From Pirellulales bacterium (GTDB taxonomy: Bacteria > Planctomycetota > Planctomycetia > Pirellulales > Lacipirellulaceae), in assembly GCA_020849945.1 (NCBI GenBank), contig JADZFK010000085.1:1-37748 (forward strand): 37,748 bases of DNA, in the 5' to 3' direction. The notes beneath the pieces are model-generated. The model did no database searches and was not told where the DNA came from. It saw only the letters and a list, made by a program, of their open reading frames with translations. This document shows positions 32,874-37,748 of this stretch, piece after piece. Position 1 is the stretch's first letter; each line of letters starts with the position of its first letter. The translations under genes and the position numbers were made by a program.

Positions 32874-34461
32874 GGTACTCTCGGTTCTGGTAGACGACGG
32901 GGAGCCGCAACATTTCCGTGCGATCGGAAAGAACGAACTGCGCGCCGTATTTGCGGGCCGACTCAGTAACCCTTTCCATGCCAAGTGTGCCGACCGAATC
33001 GACGAATATCTCTTGGCCCGCAAACGTCGTGCCGTAGACATCGGTCAGGCGTTTCTTCCATTCGACGATGGCGGAGGCATCTTGCGGAATATCCTTACGC
33101 GTGGCGACTTCGGCCCGTCCGGCGCGCCACTTAAACGTTTGGTTCTGTCTCGGCGTGATGAATACCGCATCGGGCGGCGTATTGTTCGCTATCCACTCAC
33201 ACACGTCTCGCCACGATTCAACATCCGCGAGATACATCTCGGTTTGTGGTATCAGGAATCCACGGCTTTCCCAGCGAGCCTGGCACAACGTAATAGGATA
33301 CCATAACACCACGGCGATCGTGACGCCCAGTGCGGCCACCGCCCACCGTTTCCGAGCTTGCACGGCCAGCGCGAGCGCAACCGTGACTTGTAGCGCAACG
33401 GCCATCGCCGCGGCAATATCGGTCGTGCGGAACCAGTAGTATCGCAGCCATCGAGCAGCTTCCGCGGGGTTTGCTTGGAACAGGTATTCGATCGCAAACC
33501 CGATGATCGCCAGCCCCACGGCCCCGCAAGCGAACAACTCCAAGCGGCGAAGTCGGATGAGTTCATCGCGCAGGCTGCTCGAGCCGACCTTCCGAAGCAC
33601 CAGCGAAAGAAGCAACATCGCTACGACAATCGCGAGGTGACCCGCGAGTCGCCTCGTCAGTTCGCTTGATACCAACGTAAGGGGCGCGAGGTGATGGGGT
33701 AAACGGTCGAATACGTAGATTTGGTTCGCTTCCGCAACGACCTCCGCTGGTACGTTCCAGCCGAGTGAAAGTGCGGGCAGGATGCCGATCAGGCTCATCG
33801 CGGCACCACCAAGCAGCCCTGGGGACATCGAGAGGGCACGTGTGGCGGCCACACGGATGCCCTCGCGCAAGTTCACCACACCCCAAACCCCGGCGGAAAG
33901 AATTGCACACCAACCTCCCACAAGCGGATGAACGGCCGTTGCCGCGCCGAACCACAGCCAAACGGCGTTCCAGCAGTCGTCGATCATGGCTCGTAGCGCG
34001 AACAGCACGAGTGCATAGGCAAAGCACTTGGCTTCCACGCCACCGACAACCCACTCACCGGCCAAGTGGCAATAATTTGTCAGGCCGAGAAAAAGCGAGG
34101 CCGAGAGAACAGCAGCCCACTTGTGCGGAATGAAACGCCAACTGAGTCCCTGCCAGCCCCACGCGATGAGCACCCAGGCGACGGCCCGGCCAATCCATGC
34201 CGTTGCGGTTAACGAGAGGCACTTTGTCAGCGGACCAATCACCCAAATGAATGCCAACTGCGTGTCTTGGGATTCGAGAAACTGGTCGCCCGCGCACCAA
34301 GCAGGGTTCCAGTAGTGCTTAACCCGACCCAGGTAGTGCGACTCGTTGACGTTCGGCGGCGGATCGCCGACCACCACGAAGAACACGGCTACTATGAGCA
34401 GAACCTCCACGAAGCGCTGCCAGCCGCCGCATCTCCCCTTGGTGTCCACTTCTTCTCGCAT
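32851..34461 (-). CDS. Multi-pass membrane protein, possibly DUF6798 family
   Basis: 536 aa. The start is the ATG at 34461. About ten hydrophobic helices are seen between residues 17 and 400, followed by a soluble C-terminal domain (about 405-536). The first extracytoplasmic loop, DPPPNVNESHYLGRVKHYWNPAWCAGDQFLES, has the acidic/aromatic character of GT-C fold membrane proteins. I recall similar planctomycete proteins under DUF6798, but cannot confirm it. The C-terminal part (SWRDVCEWIANNTPPDAVFITPRQNQTFKWRAGR) resembles tails of polyprenyl-sugar-using glycosyltransferase relatives. A role in envelope glycan assembly is inference. It overlaps the downstream Nudix gene. Confidence 0.7.
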   Translation of the reverse strand: MREEVDTKGRCGGWQRFVEVLLIVAVFFVVVGDPPPNVNESHYLGRVKHYWNPAWCAGDQFLESQDTQLAFIWVIGPLTKCLSLTATAWIGRAVAWVLIAWGWQGLSWRFIPHKWAAVLSASLFLGLTNYCHLAGEWVVGGVEAKCFAYALVLFALRAMIDDCWNAVWLWFGAATAVHPLVGGWCAILSAGVWGVVNLREGIRVAATRALSMSPGLLGGAAMSLIGILPALSLGWNVPAEVVAEANQIYVFDRLPHHLAPLTLVSSELTRRLAGHLAIVVAMLLLSLVLRKVGSSSLRDELIRLRRLELFACGAVGLAIIGFAIEYLFQANPAEAARWLRYYWFRTTDIAAAMAVALQVTVALALAVQARKRWAVAALGVTIAVVLWYPITLCQARWESRGFLIPQTEMYLADVESWRDVCEWIANNTPPDAVFITPRQNQTFKWRAGRAEVATRKDIPQDASAIVEWKKRLTDVYGTTFAGQEIFVDSVGTLGMERVTESARKYGAQFVLSDRTEMLRLPVVYQNREYLVYRIDD

Positions 34462-34633
34462 GAAGCCAGTCTATTCGCCCGGCCAGCTTCCTAACAACTC
34501 CAATGCAGCTCTCCGAAAAAGCACTTCTTTCGCTCGTCGCGACCACATCGACGCGCATGGTATCCATCGCGGCATTTTCGTAGAATGGCTGTACCATGAG
34601 ATTGTGCAATCGGGGCAAGCATGCACCCCAAAC

Positions 34634-34696
34634 TCTCGCCATTCATTCCCCATTCCCCTGTTTCTCACTCCTCAGTTCTCACTTCTCATCACGAAC
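34634..34696 (+). repeat. Heptamer-register leader before prpB
   Basis: Nine consecutive 7-nt words: TCTCGCC, ATTCATT, CCCCATT, CCCCTGT, TTCTCAC, TCCTCAG, TTCTCAC, TTCTCAT and CACGAAC. Neighbours match at most positions and TTCTCAC recurs. The array ends 12 nt before the ATG at 34709, and no Shine-Dalgarno is present. Confidence 0.7.
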
Positions 34697-34708
34697 CGTG
34701 CCAAGCGT

Positions 34709-35584
34709 ATGCCTGACCTTTCGCCCACACCTGGCCAACTGTTGCGAGACGCAATCGCGGAGGGGCCGATCCAGGTTCCTGGAGCACCGAATGCCTTGAT
34801 GGGCCGGCTGATCGAGGAATCCGGGTTCCACGCCATGTACGTTTCCGGAGCGGCGTTTTCGGCCGGCGTGCTTGCAATGCCCGATGTCGGGCTCTTCACC
34901 CTAACGGAACTCACCGAGCATGTGAGGTGCCTCACGGCCCAAGTCGTCACGCCGGTGATCGTGGATGCCGATACCGGCTTCGGAGACGCAATCAACGTGC
35001 CGCGAACCGTTACTGAACTAGAACATGCGGGTGCGGCCGGCATTCAGCTTGAAGATCAAGTGCTGCCAAAACGCTGTGGGCACCTGAGCGGCAAGACGCT
35101 CATCGACGCCGAATCGATGTGCTCGAAGATTCGTTCGGCGGCGAGATCCCGTCGCGACGAGGCAACCGTTCTCATTGCCCGAACCGATGCCCGAGGCGTA
35201 GAGGGGTTCGACGCTGCCGTTGAACGAGCGAAGCACTACGTGGAGGCTGGGGCCGATTGGGTTTTTCCCGAAGCGCTGGCCAGTAAAGAAGAGTTTGCGG
35301 CATTTTCCAAGGCGGTGAATGTGCCTCTCGTGGCCAACATGACCGAGTTTGGCAAGAGCCCCCTGCTGCATTTCGACGAGTTGGCGGACCTTGGCTACCG
35401 GGTTGTACTCTACCCCGTCACGTTGCTGCGCGTGGCGATGAAGGCGGCCGAAACGGCACTATCCATCCTTCAACAAGATGGCACACAGCGAGAACTGCTC
35501 GACCTCATGCAAACCCGGCAGGAATTGTACGACCTGCTGGAATACGATAGCTACGAAGAGCGCGACCATAGTCACTTTCAGTGA
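34709..35584 (+). CDS. prpB: Isocitrate lyase/PEP mutase family enzyme, probable 2-methylisocitrate lyase
   Basis: 291 aa from the ATG at 34709; the frame to 34346 is antisense to the membrane-protein gene. Family marks: PGAPNALMGRLIEESGFHAMYVSGAA, the metal-binding VDADTGFGDAINV, IQLEDQVLPKRCGHLSGK with the catalytic Cys in KRCGH, and LIARTDARGVEGFDAAVERA. The KRCGH form fits PrpB, which splits 2-methylisocitrate into pyruvate and succinate in propionate catabolism; oxaloacetate hydrolase or phosphonopyruvate enzymes of the same fold are less likely. A citrate-synthase-type gene follows on the same strand, supporting a methylcitrate pathway; prpD or acnD are not in the window. Confidence 0.85.
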   Translation: MPDLSPTPGQLLRDAIAEGPIQVPGAPNALMGRLIEESGFHAMYVSGAAFSAGVLAMPDVGLFTLTELTEHVRCLTAQVVTPVIVDADTGFGDAINVPRTVTELEHAGAAGIQLEDQVLPKRCGHLSGKTLIDAESMCSKIRSAARSRRDEATVLIARTDARGVEGFDAAVERAKHYVEAGADWVFPEALASKEEFAAFSKAVNVPLVANMTEFGKSPLLHFDELADLGYRVVLYPVTLLRVAMKAAETALSILQQDGTQRELLDLMQTRQELYDLLEYDSYEERDHSHFQ

Positions 35585-35585
35585 G

Positions 35586-35898
35586 GATGCAGGATGCAGG
35601 GCGCAGGGGGCAGGGGGCAGGGGGCAGGGAAGAACTGAAGTTGTCAAGTTAGCGGCGGTCGCCAGACCGCTGTTTTGACCAACACCCTTTGCCATTCGTT
35701 CCAAACTTTTCTTCTTCCGCTTTACAAATCCACAACTCTTTCCCCTTCGCAGGGAAGGGCGGGAGGGGGTGAATTGAAGTAAAACCATCTTGAGTCTTTC
35801 AACACCAATCCAACTTCAACCCACTTCCCCTGCCCCCTGCATCCCCTATCCCCCATCCTCCCTTCTGGCCCTCAACCCTCGACTATCGACCCTCGACC
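35586..35898. repeat. Heptamer arrays flanking the prpB-prpC gap (GGGGCAG family and CTCGACC leader)
   Basis: Six heptamers in register at 35586-35627: GATGCAG twice, GGCGCAG, GGGGCAG three times. From 35824 a complementary-type array begins (CTTCCCC, TGCCCCC, TGCATCC, CCTATCC, CCCATCC ...) and keeps a 7-nt register through CTCAACC, CTCGACT, ATCGACC, CTCGACC to the base before the prpC ATG at 35899. The two blocks are inverted with respect to each other, about 195 nt apart. There is no Shine-Dalgarno. The 195 nt between them hold nothing recognisable. Confidence 0.85.
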
Positions 35899-37017
35899 AT
35901 GACCCAAGAAATCTACTCCCCAGGCCTCGAAGGCGTCATCGCCGGTGAAACCGCCATCAGTACCGTCAGCGGCGGGCTCAGTTACCGCGGCTATTCGATC
36001 GAAGACCTCGCCCGCCACGGCACGTTCGAGGAGGTCGCCTACCTGCTCCTCTACGGCGAGCTTCCCAACGCCCAGGAACTCGACGCACTCCGCAAGCGTT
36101 TCGCAGCCGCAGCCACCGTGCCCGCGCCGATTATCGATGCCATCCGCCAGTTCCCAGCCGCCGCCTCCACGATGGACGTCCTCCGCTCCGCTGCCAGCAT
36201 GTTGGCCCACTGGGATTCCGATGTGGCCGACAACAGCCACGCCGCCAACATCCGCAAGGCCGAACGGCTGCTCGCCCAACTCCCCATCGTCATGGCCGCC
36301 CGCCAGCGACTCAAAAATGGCCAAGAAACACTCCCACCCAAAAATGGCCTGTCGCTCGCGGCCAACTGCCTCTACATGCTCTTCGGGTCCGACCCCACGC
36401 CCGTCCACGCCAAAGCAATGGACGTCTCGCTCATCCTCTACGCCGAACACGAGTTCAACGCCTCCACGTTCACCTCGCGGGTGATCGTCTCCACACTCTC
36501 CGATCTCCACTCCGGCATCACCGGTGCAATCGGCGCGCTCAAAGGCCCGCTCCACGGCGGCGCCAACGAAAAGGTGATGGACGTCCTCCGCGCCGTCGGC
36601 CAGAAGGACAATGCCGAGCCTTGGATTCGCTCCGCACTCGCCCGCAAAGAAAAAATCATGGGCTTCGGCCACCGCGTTTACAAAGACGGCGACCCCCGGG
36701 CTACCTACCTCAAAGAACTGTGCAACGACCTCGCCCGCGAAACCGGCAACGAAGACCTCGAAACGATGGCCGACGTCATCCAACGCGTCATCTGGGAAGA
36801 AAAGAAACTCCCTCCCAACCTCGACTGGCCCTCCGGCCGCCTCTACCACTACATGAACCTGCCGGTCGAACTCTTCACGCCGCTGTTCGTCCTCAGCCGT
36901 GTCGCCGGCTGGAGCGCCCACATTATCGAGCAACTCGATAACAACCGCCTCATCCGCCCCCGCGCCCGTTACACCGGCCCCGAACGCCGCCCGTGGCGGC
37001 CGCTGGCCGAGCGTTGA
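35899..37017 (+). CDS. prpC: Citrate synthase family, probable 2-methylcitrate synthase
   Basis: 372 aa, the size of the short type II citrate/2-methylcitrate synthases. Start MTQEIYSPGLEGVIAGETAISTV; core motifs EHEFNASTF, GPLHGGANEKVM (catalytic His), GFGHRVYKDGDPRA and NLDWPSGRLYHYM (catalytic Asp). It condenses acetyl-CoA or propionyl-CoA with oxaloacetate in the cytoplasm. Position after a prpB-like gene favours the methylcitrate cycle, though short enzymes of this family often serve as the main citrate synthase too. Codon use is strongly C-ending, which leaves a 404-codon open frame on the opposite strand. It starts directly at the end of the heptamer array. Confidence 0.88.
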   Translation: MTQEIYSPGLEGVIAGETAISTVSGGLSYRGYSIEDLARHGTFEEVAYLLLYGELPNAQELDALRKRFAAAATVPAPIIDAIRQFPAAASTMDVLRSAASMLAHWDSDVADNSHAANIRKAERLLAQLPIVMAARQRLKNGQETLPPKNGLSLAANCLYMLFGSDPTPVHAKAMDVSLILYAEHEFNASTFTSRVIVSTLSDLHSGITGAIGALKGPLHGGANEKVMDVLRAVGQKDNAEPWIRSALARKEKIMGFGHRVYKDGDPRATYLKELCNDLARETGNEDLETMADVIQRVIWEEKKLPPNLDWPSGRLYHYMNLPVELFTPLFVLSRVAGWSAHIIEQLDNNRLIRPRARYTGPERRPWRPLAER

Positions 37018-37152
37018 ACTCATTCTTCTGTATGCTGCTCGCGGTTTTTCAATCTCCTTTTCTCCCATTTTTCCCCCAGCCTTCACTATTTTCTCTTGCT
37101 GGGTGGGAAGAATTCTTCTACGAACGGCTTCTGGGCCGACGATAGGCTTCAG

Positions 37153-37176
37153 TAGCTTGGCCAGCAGGCCCAGCTA
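37153..37176 (+). terminator. Hairpin downstream of prpC, possible terminator
   Basis: TAGCT-T-GGCC / AGCA loop / GGCC-C-AGCTA, one mismatch, followed after four nt by TTTT. It lies 136 nt after the prpC stop and 119 nt before the next ATG, so it may end the prpC transcript or belong to the next leader. Confidence 0.4.
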
Positions 37177-37294
37177 GCCGTTTTGGGCCTAGAATTGCGA
37201 TAGGCGGCTGGGTTGGCCAGTCTTTGGCCTTGGTTCGTGAGAAAGAACCGATAGCATCGCTAGCATTCTACCGAAACCAGAAGAGGGCAGAACG

Positions 37295-37621
37295 ATGGGG
37301 CAAACACCACGGAACGACCGGACGCCGGATGATTTGGCCGCCGATGAATTCGCCGGCATCCATGAACAGCTTGATAGTACCCAAGAACTAGTTTGGGCAC
37401 TATTGGATGACCACATCTCGGATGCGGATTTCGCCGAGCTTGAAGAACGCCTATTGGCCGACAAAGATGCGCGAGAGACCTACATCCAGTGCGTTCAACT
37501 GCACGCCGAGTTGCTAGACCACTTCAAGGGCGGTGCCGCAAAGCCAGTGGCCGAGCAGGTACTGGGATTCTTAGGCTCCGCCACGCCTACCACCTCGACG
37601 CCTTCAAACCCAGTTTCGTAG
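37295..37621 (+). CDS. Short FecR-type N-terminal module protein
   Basis: 108 aa with AGAGGG seven nt before the ATG. Residues about 28-75 (TQELVWALLDDHISDADFAELEERLLADKDARETYIQCVQLHAELLDHF) match the helical N-terminal module that opens planctomycete FecR/LamG-type anti-sigma or envelope proteins. There the module is followed by a transmembrane helix and a large exported part; here the protein ends after a Thr/Ser/Pro tail (TPTTSTPSNPVS) at a TAG. No ECF sigma gene precedes it. It may be an orphan small regulator or a remnant truncated near the adjacent transposase. Confidence 0.65.
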   Translation: MGQTPRNDRTPDDLAADEFAGIHEQLDSTQELVWALLDDHISDADFAELEERLLADKDARETYIQCVQLHAELLDHFKGGAAKPVAEQVLGFLGSATPTTSTPSNPVS

Positions 37622-37635
37622 TGGTTGATCTATCT

Positions 37636-37748
37636 CTAATTGTCAGGCTGGGGGTAGAGTTCTTGTAATTTGATTCTGGCGTCCTCGGTGGTGAATCGCC
37701 CGTTTGTGCCACAGCGCCGTTGGTTGCGATTTTGCGTCCAGGCGTTGA
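37636..37748 (-). CDS. Transposase C-terminus (partial, runs off the right edge)
   Basis: Only the last 36 codons are in the window, ending at TAG 37636-37638. They read NAWTQNRNQRRCG, then FTTEDARIKLQELYP. The F-T-T-x-D-A-R-I-K-L-x-x-L-Y-P ending recalls IS630-type (DDE) transposases as I remember them; the family assignment is not proven. No terminal inverted repeat could be recognised in the short stretch up to the neighbouring gene. Confidence 0.6.
   Translation of the reverse strand, partial: NAWTQNRNQRRCGTNGRFTTEDARIKLQELYPQPDN

Noticed and set aside
32874-33041. N-terminal extension of the Nudix gene
   Set aside because: It overlaps the membrane-protein gene in another frame and lacks family similarity; a coupled TTG start is more likely.
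35872-37086. 404-codon open frame antisense to prpC
   Set aside because: It lies fully over a citrate-synthase gene with all catalytic motifs. The Gly/Val/Glu-rich translation is what C-ending codons give when read backwards.

Overview
The window looks like chromosomal DNA of a member of the Planctomycetota, probably Pirellulales-like. The taxonomic call is inference. It rests on large exported proteins built of carboxypeptidase-regulatory-like beta-sandwiches, a DUF1598 protein, a Ser/Thr kinase with a planctomycete-style N-terminal region, a PQQ-type beta-propeller opening with WPGWRGPN, a FecR-like N-terminal module, and sparse short operons with long intergenic spacers.

Layout: (1) 1-4700: the 3' end of tRNA-Gly(CCC), a 1061-aa exported beta-sandwich protein and an NHL propeller with a Tat/lipoprotein-like leader, both on the minus strand. 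(2) 4991-8987: a TsaC/YrdC domain fused to a low-molecular-weight phosphatase with a YwlE-like P-loop, then rpiB; next a Ser/Thr kinase fused to a degenerate receiver, and a small coiled-coil protein with a good sigma70-type promoter. (3) 9261-19280: envelope proteins (a TIM-barrel-like exported protein, DUF1598, a Pro-rich lipoprotein with DUF11-like domains, a membrane-anchored protein), a glycerate 2-kinase and a stand-alone LigD-type phosphoesterase domain. (4) 19592-24868: lysS, a LolCDE/MacB-like permease-ATPase pair and a class IV (branched-chain) aminotransferase. (5) 25318-30891: an XRE-like regulator, then three exported proteins linked by unusual cysteine content: an NHL propeller carrying Cys or Cys-Cys at the start of most blades plus a coiled-coil insertion, a PhnD-type binding domain fused to a PQQ-type propeller, and a 77-aa lipoprotein with 13 Cys. 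(6) 31129-34461: HAD phosphatase, Nudix CoA pyrophosphatase and a multi-pass membrane protein. (7) 34709-37748: PrpB-like and PrpC/citrate-synthase-like genes of a probable methylcitrate pathway, a short FecR-like N-terminal protein and the C-terminal end of a transposase at the right edge.

Two things stand out beyond gene content. First, the intergenic DNA holds short-period microrepeats with a strict 7-nt or 9-nt register. They either sit just upstream of start codons that lack a Shine-Dalgarno (rpiB, the 15821 lipoprotein, prpB, prpC, a trace at lysS and 9261) or form paired inverted arms about 90-200 nt apart between genes (six cases between 21.2 and 35.9 kb). Genes with a strong Shine-Dalgarno (8987, 21330, 25857, 26485, 28430, 37295) mostly have no tandem array in the leader. 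Second, the cysteine-rich exported trio at 26.5-30.9 kb is the best candidate for an undescribed functional system, possibly periplasmic metal or thiol chemistry; its function is unknown and cannot be settled from sequence alone.
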